Origin: Stomatobaculum sp. | GTDB lineage: Bacteria > Bacillota_A > Clostridia > Lachnospirales > Lachnospiraceae | Direction of reading: 5' to 3' | NCBI GenBank assembly: GCA_017449925.1 | Contig: JAFSYO010000124.1 | Coordinates: forward strand, 43,295 to 107,294 | DNA: 64,000 bases | Shown: positions 25,322-32,948 of the stretch, one piece after another | How the letters are laid out: every line of letters starts with the position of its first letter | How positions within the stretch are numbered: position 1 is the stretch's first letter | Position numbers and translations under genes: made by a program | The notes under the pieces: model-generated | Database searches by the model: none | What the model was told of the DNA's origin: nothing | The model's input: the letters and a program-made list of their open reading frames with translations, nothing else

Positions 25322-26209
25322 TTATTTCACGATGGAAGTTCCGGTCATTCTCTCATAGTAGCGGACGATGTCGTCGTGGTCGCAGGCGCCTTCGTCGTGG
25401 TTCTTCAGCTCCTGCATGACCTCCATCATCTGAGCGGTCATCGGGACCGGCATGTTGATGGCATGAGCCGCGTTCAGGGCATTGGTCAGATCCTTGATGT
25501 GCAGGTCGATGCGGAAGCCCGGCTTGTAGTTGCCCGCCAGCATCATCGGAGCCTTGGCGTCAAGAACAGTGGAACCTGCAAGACCGCCGCGGATCGCCTG
25601 GTACACAAGCTCCGGATCGGTGCCGGCCTTCTTCGCGAAGGTCAGGGCCTCGGCCACGATGCCGATGTTGGCAGCGACGATCATCTGGTTCGCAAGCTTC
25701 GCCACGTTTCCGGATCCGATCGGTCCGACGTAGACAACGCTGCCGCCCATGACCATGAGAAGATCATAGAACTTGTCGAACAGTTCCTTCTTGCCGCCCA
25801 CCATGATGGAAAGGGTTCCGTCGATGGCCTTCGGCTCGCCGCCGGAGACCGGTGCATCCAGCATATCCAGGCCGATCTTCTCCATGTCAGCCGCGATCTT
25901 CTTGGATTCCACGGGATCGATGGAGCTCATGTCGATGAGCACGGACTCTCCGGCCTTCATGCCCTCTGCCAGACCGTTCTCTCCGAACACTGCGCTTCTG
26001 ACATGGGGAGAGTTCGGGACCATGGTGATGACCACCGGGCACTGCTCCGCAACTTCCTTGCCGCAACCGGCTGCCTTGGCGCCGCAGCTCACCAGATCTG
26101 CCACCGCATCCTTATTGAAATCGAAGACGACCAGCTCGTGTCCTGCCTTCACCAGGTTCTTTGCCATCGGGCGTCCCATGATACCAAGTCCAATAAATCC
26201 AACCTTCAT
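25322..26209 (-). CDS. garR: 2-hydroxy-3-oxopropionate (tartronate semialdehyde) reductase
   Basis: 295 aa of the beta-hydroxyacid dehydrogenase family. Rossmann motif GFIGLGIMGRPMAKNLVKAGH, substrate loop DAPVSGGEPKAIDGTLSIM and the catalytic Lys region GSGNVAKLANQM are all present. It would reduce tartronate semialdehyde to glycerate. GGAGGT before the ATG at 26209 rules out the upstream ATG at 26242. First gene of the aldolase/reductase unit. 3-hydroxyisobutyrate dehydrogenase is the alternative reading, less likely given the neighbours. Confidence 0.88.
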   Translation of the reverse strand: MKVGFIGLGIMGRPMAKNLVKAGHELVVFDFNKDAVADLVSCGAKAAGCGKEVAEQCPVVITMVPNSPHVRSAVFGENGLAEGMKAGESVLIDMSSIDPVESKKIAADMEKIGLDMLDAPVSGGEPKAIDGTLSIMVGGKKELFDKFYDLLMVMGGSVVYVGPIGSGNVAKLANQMIVAANIGIVAEALTFAKKAGTDPELVYQAIRGGLAGSTVLDAKAPMMLAGNYKPGFRIDLHIKDLTNALNAAHAINMPVPMTAQMMEVMQELKNHDEGACDHDDIVRYYERMTGTSIVK

Positions 26210-26281
26210 TTCTTTTACCTCCATATTCTGAAACATTACCAACTGGTTTGTAGTGCTGTTGTTCTTTCTGGTTCAGATGAT

Positions 26282-26330
26282 AAAAGAAAACCGCCTCCGC
26301 GGCAATTCGCATAATTGCCAAAGAAGCGGT
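26282..26330 (-). terminator. Terminator of the potassium operon
   Basis: Minus strand nested hairpin: ACCGC with GCGGT outside and GGCAATT-ATGCG-AATTGCC inside, followed by TTTTCTTTTA. Confidence 0.78.
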
Positions 26331-26389
26331 CATATAACAATATAATTGTACAATTACCGTAAAAATGAAATATTATATTTCAATTCATT

Positions 26390-27094
26390 TCATTCTGCCC
26401 GCAGCATGCGGTAGCCGATGCCGATATGGGTCTGGATGAACTGCGGGGAGTCCGGCGCGGACTCCAGTTTTTTTCGAAGCGTCGCCATGAAGACCCGCAG
26501 GGAGGCGACATCGTTGTCCCAGCTGCTGCCCCAGACCTTCTGAGTGATGAAGCCGTGGGTAAGGACTTTTCCGACATTCGCGGCCATGAGGCAGAGGAGC
26601 TTGTATTCGATAGGTGTAAGGTGAAGGTCTTCTCCTCCCAGCTGCACAAGTCCCGCGGCGTAATCGATCCGCAGCGGTCCGTTCACGAAGACGGGGTCAT
26701 TGGCAGCGGCAGCGCCGGCCTGCATTACGGCAAGACGCCGCTGGGTAGCCCGGAGTCGCGCCAGAAGCTCTTCCACGGAGAAGGGTTTGGTGAGATAATC
26801 GTCCGCGCCGCTGTCCAAAGCTTCGATCTTATCGTTGTCTTCGCTCCGGGCGCTGATCACGATGATGGGGACATTGGACCAGCTCCGGACACGGCGGATC
26901 ACCTCCACACCGTCCATATCCGGCAGTCCAAGATCCAGGAGAATGATGTCCGGGTTGTGGGAAGATGCCTGCAGCACCGCGCTCTCACCGTCGGAGGCGG
27001 TGAGATATTTATATTCATGGGATTTCAGCGTAGTCGTAATGAGGTTCCGGACGGGAGCATCGTCCTCCACCACAAGGATCTGGGTCTTGTTCAT
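26390..27094 (-). CDS. kdpE: KdpE-type response regulator
   Basis: 234 aa. Receiver domain with VVEDDAPVR, phospho-acceptor Asp in IILLDLGLPDMDG and the conserved Lys in LTKPFSVEE. The C-terminal winged helix of the OmpR/PhoB class (LTPIEYKLLCLMAANVGKV, SLRVFMATLRKKLE) includes the KdpE-like HIGIGYRML ending. AAAGGTG sets the start at 27094, 22 bases after kdpD. No kdpFABC is present; it probably acts on the K+ uptake genes of this operon. Confidence 0.9.
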   Translation of the reverse strand: MNKTQILVVEDDAPVRNLITTTLKSHEYKYLTASDGESAVLQASSHNPDIILLDLGLPDMDGVEVIRRVRSWSNVPIIVISARSEDNDKIEALDSGADDYLTKPFSVEELLARLRATQRRLAVMQAGAAAANDPVFVNGPLRIDYAAGLVQLGGEDLHLTPIEYKLLCLMAANVGKVLTHGFITQKVWGSSWDNDVASLRVFMATLRKKLESAPDSPQFIQTHIGIGYRMLRAE

Positions 27095-27116
27095 CGAAGT
27101 CACCTTTAGCAGAATG

Positions 27117-29099
27117 TTATTCAGTCCTGCCGTGATCAGCAGGAAGTGAGAAGGAAAAAACGCATCCGGAGGGTGTATTGTCAGTGAGTGTGATCTCTCC
27201 GCCGTGGGCGTTGATGATGGAGCGGCACAGAGAAAGTCCCAGCCCCAGACTGCGGCGGCTGTCAGCAACTTTCCTGTCGCCGGTAAAAAACATATCGAAG
27301 ACGCGGGCTTTCAGGTCGTCCGGGATACCGGGGCCGTCGTCAGCCACACGGAACAGCACCCGGTCCCCTTTTCCTTCGGCGCCCACCACGATGGAAGACC
27401 CCGCCAGGGTGTACTTCAGGGCGTTTTCCACGAGGTTGATGATCACCTGGCTGATGAGCCGGGCGTCCATCCGGGCGAGAAGCAGTTCCTCCCCGCAGTC
27501 CACAGAGATACGGTGTCCCGTCAGGGGAATGCGGATGTGCTGCAGCGCCTCCCGGATCACCTCTTCCGGGAGCTCCGGGGAAAGGTGCAGCTGCATGCGG
27601 CCCTCCTCGATGCGGGATACCGCCAGCAGATTTTCCACGAGGCTGATGAGCCACTGGGAGTCATCATAAATATCATTGAAGATACGCTCTCTTGTCTCGT
27701 CGTCCAGCTTGTCCCATCCGGACCGGAGCGTATCCGCGTTCCCGGAGATGGAGGTGAGGGGCGTCCGGAGGTCATGGGAAATGGCCCGGAGCAGATTCGC
27801 CCGCAGCGCTTCGTTCTTCGCCCGCACTGCCGCCTGTTCCTTTTCCTGGGCGTTCCGGCTGTTTTCCATGGCGAGGGCGCACTCCCCCAGGATGGAAAGC
27901 AGCACGCTGTTCTCAAAGCCGTCCAGAGGATGATCGCCGATATGGATGCCGATGACACCGTAGACTCTGCCCCGGAACCGGACCGCCAGATACTGGCAGA
28001 GGGCGGAATTATTCGTGCCGGTGGAGGCGCCGGCGCGTTTTTTGTTGCGGAATACCCACTCCGCCGCCGCCCGCTCCTCTTCGTTCAGCAGCAGCGCTGA
28101 GAGCGCCTGCAGGTCCGCGTCCGGGGAGGCGAGCAGCACCGTGCCTTCGGAAAGATGCCCTTCTTTTCCCGCTTCCTGGCCGTGCACTTCATAGGTGATG
28201 ATGTCCCTCTTCAAAAGCTTCAGGAGCTGCCCCGCGGTGATCTCCATGATCTCCTGTTCGCTTCGCGCCTTCTGGAGAAGCTGATTAGCGTCGAAGAGGA
28301 TCTGGGTCCGGTAGGCGGCCAGGGCGGAAAGCTTCGCCTGGTCCTTTAAGCGGGAGGCCAGGGTGCCGGTGATGACGGAAGCTGCCAGCATGGTAGCAAA
28401 GGTCACCGGGTAGCCGGAACCATAAGCGTGGAGAGTCAGCCGGGGTTCAGTCAGGAAGAAGTTAAAAAGCACCACGCCCAGGACTGCGCTCAGGGTACTG
28501 CAGGTGTATCCCCTGGTAAAGACGGAGATCAGGAGGACGCTTAGAAGATAGACGGTGATGATGCTGGATTCCGTAAACCCTGATTTCAGGAAAATGGAGC
28601 CGAGGAATGTCGCCGCCGCCAGAAGAAGCACCGTGAAAAGAAGATCCCGGGGCTGCGGGACGAACTTGTCCGGAGAAATAAAGCGGGGCGGCCGGTATTC
28701 CGTGTCCAGGGCGGCATCAGGGATGATGTGGATATCCATACCCGGCACGATCTCCGTGACCCGCTCTGTGATCGTGGGCTTGCTCCAGAAATGCTGCCGC
28801 TTCATGCTGCTCCGCCCCAGGACAATCTTGGTGACTCCGGAAAGGCGGGCGTACTCTGCGATCTGGTAAGGGACGTCGTTGCCGTAGGTGATGACGATGT
28901 CGGCTCCTGCATCCTCCGCGAGCTTCATATGTGTTTCCAGGCGTTCCTTGTCTGCCGCGGACCGCTTCGCGTCGTCCGGCGTCTGGACATAGAGCGCGGT
29001 GAAAACGCCCCCGAAGGCTTCCGCCATCCGGGCAGCGGTGCGGATGATCTTCGGATTGGAGGGAGAGGAAGACAAACAGGCGAGAATGTGTTCCTGCAT
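27117..29099 (-). CDS. kdpD: Short KdpD-type sensor histidine kinase lacking the N-terminal KdpD domain
   Basis: 660 aa, against about 900 for full-length KdpD. It begins with the universal stress protein-like domain (residues 1-130: HILACLSSSPSNPKIIRTAA, KIVLGRSS), then four transmembrane helices of the DUF4118 type (150-250), a GAF-like region (280-400), the phospho-acceptor His in RAISHDLRTPLTSISG, N-box INLVENALKYT and G-boxes DDGPGIPDD and GLGLSL. The missing part is the roughly 210-residue Walker-containing KdpD domain that binds c-di-AMP-type signals in some species. AAAGGAGG decides the ATG at 29099. Sits between ktrA and kdpE. Confidence 0.9.
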   Translation of the reverse strand: MQEHILACLSSSPSNPKIIRTAARMAEAFGGVFTALYVQTPDDAKRSAADKERLETHMKLAEDAGADIVITYGNDVPYQIAEYARLSGVTKIVLGRSSMKRQHFWSKPTITERVTEIVPGMDIHIIPDAALDTEYRPPRFISPDKFVPQPRDLLFTVLLLAAATFLGSIFLKSGFTESSIITVYLLSVLLISVFTRGYTCSTLSAVLGVVLFNFFLTEPRLTLHAYGSGYPVTFATMLAASVITGTLASRLKDQAKLSALAAYRTQILFDANQLLQKARSEQEIMEITAGQLLKLLKRDIITYEVHGQEAGKEGHLSEGTVLLASPDADLQALSALLLNEEERAAAEWVFRNKKRAGASTGTNNSALCQYLAVRFRGRVYGVIGIHIGDHPLDGFENSVLLSILGECALAMENSRNAQEKEQAAVRAKNEALRANLLRAISHDLRTPLTSISGNADTLRSGWDKLDDETRERIFNDIYDDSQWLISLVENLLAVSRIEEGRMQLHLSPELPEEVIREALQHIRIPLTGHRISVDCGEELLLARMDARLISQVIINLVENALKYTLAGSSIVVGAEGKGDRVLFRVADDGPGIPDDLKARVFDMFFTGDRKVADSRRSLGLGLSLCRSIINAHGGEITLTDNTPSGCVFSFSLPADHGRTE

Positions 29100-29119
29100 G
29101 GACTTCCTCCTTTCCTGGG

Positions 29120-29767
29120 TCACGCGGAAAGACAGCGCTGCAGCGTGCGGTACTCCCCTGCCACCATCACAGTCTTGTCCGGGGTGAGAACGGTCTCCGG
29201 TGTTACTCTGATATTCATTTTACCATTTTCCCGGATCGCCATGATGAAAAGATCATATTTTTTCCGGATATCCAGTTCTCCGACGGTGTGCCCGATCCAG
29301 GATTTTGGCACGGAGATCTCAAAAATGGAGTTTTTGTCGTCCAGGGGAATGAAATCCAGGATGTGATCCGAGCTGTAGCGGATGGCAGTCCAGCGGGCCA
29401 TCTGTTCCTCGGGGTATACCACTTCGTTCGCGCCGTTCCGGAGAAGAAGCCGGGTCTGCATATCCTGCTCCGCTCGGGAGACGACGTACTTTGCGCCCAT
29501 TTCTTTTAAGAGCGCCGTGGTCTCCAGGGAGCTCTGGAAGTCGTTTCCGATGGCAACGATGCAGACATCATAGTCCGGGATACCGAGGGAACGAAGGAAA
29601 CCGGGGTTCGCGCTGTCGCCGATCCTGGCGTCGGTCACATAGGGCAGAGCGCGGTTCACCTTTTCTTCCTTGCTGTCCACTGCCATCACTTCATGGCCCA
29701 GGGCGTGGAGCTGCTTCGCGATGTGTGTGCCGAAGCGGCCCAGGCCGATCAAAAGGATATTTTTCAT
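29120..29767 (-). CDS. Potassium uptake regulatory subunit, TrkA/KtrA family
   Basis: 215 aa. RCK_N Rossmann domain (NILLIGLGRFGTHIAKQLHA with GxGxxG, then VDSKEEKV) followed by an RCK_C domain (SIFEISVPKSWIGHTVGELD). The single RCK unit and length fit KtrA, the cytoplasmic ring that gates a KtrB/TrkH channel on binding ATP/ADP or c-di-AMP. AAGGAG precedes the ATG at 29767. It lies 26 bases after the TrkH/KtrB gene. Confidence 0.93.
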   Translation of the reverse strand: MKNILLIGLGRFGTHIAKQLHALGHEVMAVDSKEEKVNRALPYVTDARIGDSANPGFLRSLGIPDYDVCIVAIGNDFQSSLETTALLKEMGAKYVVSRAEQDMQTRLLLRNGANEVVYPEEQMARWTAIRYSSDHILDFIPLDDKNSIFEISVPKSWIGHTVGELDIRKKYDLFIMAIRENGKMNIRVTPETVLTPDKTVMVAGEYRTLQRCLSA

Positions 29768-29793
29768 GACGCTCTCCTTCTTTCTGGATATTA

Positions 29794-31140
29794 TTATCCG
29801 ACTGTGATATTCGCCTGGGGAAGCCTTGCGAACTGCATTCCTGCGCCGGAAAAGGCGGCGTAGGCAAAGGTGAGACTCCCGACACGGCCGAGGAACATTA
29901 AAATCATGAGGATGGAACGGGACAGGAGGCCGAGCTGCGGCGTGATCCCGAGGGAGAGCCCCACCGTCCCCAGGGCGGAAGCGGTCTCGTAGAGACATTC
30001 GCTGACCGGAAGACTTTCCGCCCGGCTGATGACCAGGGCACCTCCCAGGGAAAGGATCAAGTAGAGGGTCAGAAGGGCGGAGGCGTGCTTCATCGTCTCT
30101 GCGCCGATCCGCCGGTGGAACAGCTGCGGGTCCTCATCCCTGCGGAGCACCGCCCTTGTGCCGGCCCAGAGCACCGCAAAGGTGGTGGTCTTCATCCCGC
30201 CGGCAGTGGAGCCGGGAGAACCCCCGATCAGCATGAGGGCGATCATTACCGCCTGTCCCGCGCCGGACATATCACCCAAAGATACCGTATTAAAACCTGC
30301 GGTACGGGCGGTGACGGACTGGAAGAGGGAGGCCAGGATCCGTTCCGGCGCGGGAATACCGGAAAACTCCAGAAAATAAAAACAAACAGCAGGGACCAGG
30401 ATCAGAAAAGCGGTGGTCGACAAAATGATCTTGCTCTGGGGCCTGTAATGATTGAATCTCAGCCAGTGGGTACGGATATCTTCCCAGGTGACGAAGCCGA
30501 TGCCGCCGGAAACGATGAGGAACATCACCGCCAGGTTCACTGCCGGATGATGAACGTAGGAGGTCAGGGAAGAACACAGATTTCCTGTCCGCCCCATAAG
30601 GTCGAAGCCTGCGTTGCAGAAGGCGGAGACCGAATGGAAGCAGGACATCCATATCCCATACGTTCCAAAGTCCTTTGTAAAGACCGGCAGCATGACCAGT
30701 GCGCCGGCAAGTTCCGTGAGGAAGGTCACCCCGAGGATCAGCTTCGTGAAGCCCGCCACGCCGCCCACCTGGGGCGCCGAGACCGCTTCCTGCAGCGTGC
30801 TCCGCTGCTTCAGGGAAAGACGTTTTCCCGTCAGGACGGCCAGGGAGACCGCCGCTGTCACGATGCCGAGACCTCCGATCTGGATGAGGACCAGGATCAC
30901 AGCCTGTCCGAAGAGGGACCAGTGGACTGCGGTGTCGCAGATCACCAGGCCTGTGACGCAGACTGCGGATACAGCAGTGAACAGCGCATCTGAAAACGAG
31001 GTCTGCTGTCCGGTGTTCGAGGCAAAGGGAAGCATAAGGAGAAATGCTCCTGTCAGGATGATGCCGGAAAACCCCAGGATAATGATCTGGAAGGGACTCA
31101 GCCGGCTGCCCGGCCTGTCCGGAAGCTGAAACTGCGGCAT
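29794..31140 (-). CDS. Potassium channel subunit, TrkH/KtrB family
   Basis: 448 aa membrane protein with the four-repeat M1-P-M2 layout. Selectivity-filter-like turns are visible: VCVTGLVICDT, FCNAGFDLMG, VTARTAGFNTV and ETASALGTVGLSLGI. The size fits KtrB rather than the longer TrkH of proteobacteria. AAAAGGAGA decides the ATG at 31140. First gene of the four-gene unit with KtrA, KdpD and KdpE, which would import K+ and sense turgor or K+ limitation. Confidence 0.93.
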   Translation of the reverse strand: MPQFQLPDRPGSRLSPFQIIILGFSGIILTGAFLLMLPFASNTGQQTSFSDALFTAVSAVCVTGLVICDTAVHWSLFGQAVILVLIQIGGLGIVTAAVSLAVLTGKRLSLKQRSTLQEAVSAPQVGGVAGFTKLILGVTFLTELAGALVMLPVFTKDFGTYGIWMSCFHSVSAFCNAGFDLMGRTGNLCSSLTSYVHHPAVNLAVMFLIVSGGIGFVTWEDIRTHWLRFNHYRPQSKIILSTTAFLILVPAVCFYFLEFSGIPAPERILASLFQSVTARTAGFNTVSLGDMSGAGQAVMIALMLIGGSPGSTAGGMKTTTFAVLWAGTRAVLRRDEDPQLFHRRIGAETMKHASALLTLYLILSLGGALVISRAESLPVSECLYETASALGTVGLSLGITPQLGLLSRSILMILMFLGRVGSLTFAYAAFSGAGMQFARLPQANITVG

Positions 31141-31214
31141 ATGAGAATCTCCTTTTCCGGGCTTTCTATGCATACAACTTTACCGCAGTTCATTTAAAAA
31201 GGGTGTAAGGTGAT

Positions 31215-31284
31215 GAGACAGGGAAATAAAGAAAGCATAAAGATACCCTCTGAAAACCTGTGGTTTCCTGAGGGCATTATTCAT
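31215..31284 (+). repeat. Dispersed hairpin repeat, copy 1
   Basis: Contains ACCCTCTGAAAAC-CTGTG-GTTTCCTGAGGG then CATTATTCATG, closely matching a second copy at 47341-47400, including the upstream GAGACA...AAATAAA. Lies between the BrnTA pair and the potassium operon promoter region. Confidence 0.7.
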
Positions 31285-31371
31285 GACAGCAGTATTGCTC
31301 TTTTCGGGACAGTGTTACCATTCATGGTTTCAATCATAAAAAAGTGTTACTCTATAGGGGTGCACATCAAT

Positions 31372-31587
31372 TCACTTCCAGGCTATTTCGAGCTTTCTTT
31401 TTGACTTCACACAATCTGTAAGATAAAGATTGATCAGAGTCTGATATGGAATTCCCGTTTTTGTTGCTTCGTCTTTGAAATAATCAATAACCGAAGGCGC
31501 AATCTTTATCGTGACCTGCTTTTTTAATTCCTTAGCATAAGGATTTGGTCTCGGGTTTAATTTATCAATATCATATTCCTCTAACAT
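31372..31587 (-). CDS. brnA: BrnA-type antitoxin
   Basis: 71 aa. The C-terminal half (KKQVTIKIAPSVIDYFKDEA, TGIPYQTLINLYLTDCV) is a ribbon-helix-helix domain like BrnA/CopG antitoxins. It would neutralise BrnT and repress the operon promoter. Overlaps the toxin gene by 17 bases, the usual toxin-first order of this system. AAGGAGGA precedes the ATG. Confidence 0.85.
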   Translation of the reverse strand: MLEEYDIDKLNPRPNPYAKELKKQVTIKIAPSVIDYFKDEATKTGIPYQTLINLYLTDCVKSKRKLEIAWK

Positions 31588-31855
31588 ATCTCTCTTCCTC
31601 CTTCCTGGTTGCCTGTCTTGCGGAAATGATCCGGATTACTGTGTCTGTTTCTCTGTAACAATGACAGACTATGCATATCTTTGCAGTCTCACTCATTCCC
31701 AGCAGCAGAAACCGATCTTCATCAACAGAATGAACAGGATCATCAAACATAATCGCTCTGTCGTCATAGAATACTGTGCCGGCTTCTTCAAACGTTATGC
31801 CGTGTTTCTCCAGGTTGATCCTGTTCTTATTATCATCCCAGTCAAAAAAGTACAA
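31571..31855 (-). CDS. brnT: BrnT-type toxin
   Basis: 94 aa, with a TTG start preceded by AGGGTG. MYFFDWDDNKNRINLEKHG and the central FEEAGTVFYDD are hallmarks of BrnT (RelE-fold ribonuclease); IRIISARQATRKEEERY carries the C-terminal Arg/Glu set expected for activity. Intact and paired with BrnA, so it is likely functional. Confidence 0.88.
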   Translation of the reverse strand: MYFFDWDDNKNRINLEKHGITFEEAGTVFYDDRAIMFDDPVHSVDEDRFLLLGMSETAKICIVCHCYRETDTVIRIISARQATRKEEERYVRGI

Positions 31856-31886
31856 GTGATCACCCTTTTTAAATATTTACAGAATA

Positions 31887-31915
31887 ATTATATAGTATTT
31901 ACTTGCAGGTGTCTA
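31887..31915 (-). promoter_or_regulatory. Promoter of the brnTA operon
   Basis: Minus strand TAGACA (31910-31915), 17-base spacer, TATAAT (31887-31892), about 32 bases before the TTG start. Confidence 0.6.
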
Positions 31916-31955
31916 CATGCTTCTTATCTGCTCCTGCACGGTTAATCGCCGATTC

Positions 31956-32000
31956 TTGTTTTCTCCACAGCATTTTTTATACTTTTTTCCGCTTCCGCTG
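31956..32000 (-). pseudogene. Remnant of the 3' end of a SEC-C protein gene
   Basis: Minus strand translates to GSGKKYKKCCGE, the last residues of a SEC-C zinc motif, nearly identical at DNA level to 36330-36366, the end of the intact SEC-C gene. No reading frame of useful length surrounds it. Confidence 0.7.
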
Positions 32001-32192
32001 ATGAAAAAGCAAAAAACCGGATTACGTAAAACCGTAATGTCAATCTCGGCAATGGCACTGGCCTGTCTAGTAGGGCTTTCCTGTCTGACCGGCTGTACCG
32101 GACCCGGAAAACAGGGAAATTCGAAACCGGCAACAAAGCAGTCTCAGGAATTAAAACCCGGGCCCTCTAAGAAAAGCGACAACACCAGATGA
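32001..32192 (+). pseudogene. N-terminal remnant of a lipoprotein
   Basis: 63 codons: Lys/Arg-rich start, hydrophobic core SISAMALACLVGL and lipobox LTGC, then a Lys/Ser/Pro-rich tail that stops. It looks like the signal region of a solute-binding lipoprotein cut off by deletion. No Shine-Dalgarno precedes it; the bases there belong to the SEC-C remnant. Confidence 0.5.
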
Positions 32193-32356
32193 AGGGAAGG
32201 ACCTGCTTTATAATCGCCCATCGTCTTTCAACCGTTCGCAACGCGGACTTTATCATCGTCATGAACAAAGGGACGATCATTGAGCAGGGAAACCATAATG
32301 AGCTGATGAAAAAGAACGGTTTTTACGCTGATCTTTATAACAGTCAGTTCGCCTGA
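32189..32356 (+). pseudogene. C-terminal remnant of an ABC exporter ATPase
   Basis: 55 codons beginning at the ATG that overlaps the previous stop: [14 protein letters not shown] (switch His loop), [19 protein letters not shown] and [11 protein letters not shown] are the last part of an MdlB/LmrA-type multidrug exporter. Walker A, signature and Walker B are missing, so it is a fragment left by deletion. Confidence 0.8.
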
Positions 32357-32496
32357 GAACTTCGGTATAATAAAGACTTCCCGGAATCCCGGAAATCGAC
32401 GGATTCCGGAGATTCCAGAAGACTGTGAAATAAAGTCTGTAAAAGTATAAATGCCAGGCTTTCTATGATACATTAATTCATAAGAGGCCTTTCATT

Positions 32497-32802
32497 ATGG
32501 CAAAACGAGAGAAAAAACCGGTCCACCATGTTCAGATGACTGAAGGAAAACGTTCTATCATCCAGCAGCTGTTTCAGGAATGCAATATCGAATCAGCTCA
32601 GGATATCCAGGACACTCTGAAAGATCTTCTCGGCGGAACCAGTGACAGCCTTCGGCAGCAGAACCTGAGTTACTGTAGTCAATTCCAGCGCTGCATCGTC
32701 CACCAAGTACGGAACACCCTGAAATATGTGGCAGGCAAGTCAAGGGTAAATGAGCGCTGGACTTACGCCAGTGCCCTTGACTTGCCACCGCGGTTTTGTT
32801 AG
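32497..32802 (+). pseudogene. IS256-family transposase remnant with internal deletion
   Basis: 101 codons. The first 50 (MAKREKKPVHHVQMTEGKR, AQDIQDTLKDLLGGT) match the start of IS256-type Mutator transposases. After a short unrelated stretch the frame resumes at FQRCIVHQVRNTLKYVAG, which normally lies some 200 residues further on. The DDE catalytic core is gone and the rest is replaced by a palindrome. Not active. Confidence 0.82.
32734..32786. repeat. 53-base palindrome inside the IS256 remnant
   Basis: GGCAAGTCAAGGG (32734-32746) and CCCTTGACTTGCC (32774-32786) are perfect inverted arms; the 27-base centre holds a smaller imperfect repeat (GCGCTGG/CCAGTGC). Confidence 0.75.
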
Positions 32803-32822
32803 TAATTAACCAAGACGTTGGA

Positions 32823-32948
32823 TGGCAGACAGTGAATGAATATTGTGTTCGGGAACGCGTGGATCCCTGTACGCTCGATTTTAGCCAGGACCTCCGGTTG
32901 CTTCTGAAAGGGATGGACGCGATTTCGCGGGAGGATGCGGAACTATGA
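32823..32948 (+). pseudogene. C-terminal fragment of an unidentified gene upstream of the flavin reductase
   Basis: 41 open codons ending ...LLLKGMDAISREDAEL, whose TGA overlaps the ATG of the next gene (ATGA). Such coupling implies this was the last part of a real gene in the same operon, whose front was lost at the IS256 remnant. Family not recognised. Confidence 0.45.

Noticed and set aside
31141..31371. Possible c-di-AMP (ydaO-type) riboswitch before the potassium operon
   Set aside because: Such riboswitches often precede ktr genes, but none of their conserved core was found; only the dispersed hairpin repeat is present.
31942..32136. 64-codon minus-strand frame near the SEC-C remnant
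   Set aside because: It is the wrong frame over the SEC-C remnant; the same shadow peptide (AEAEKSIKNAVE) appears antisense-frame at 36276-36479.
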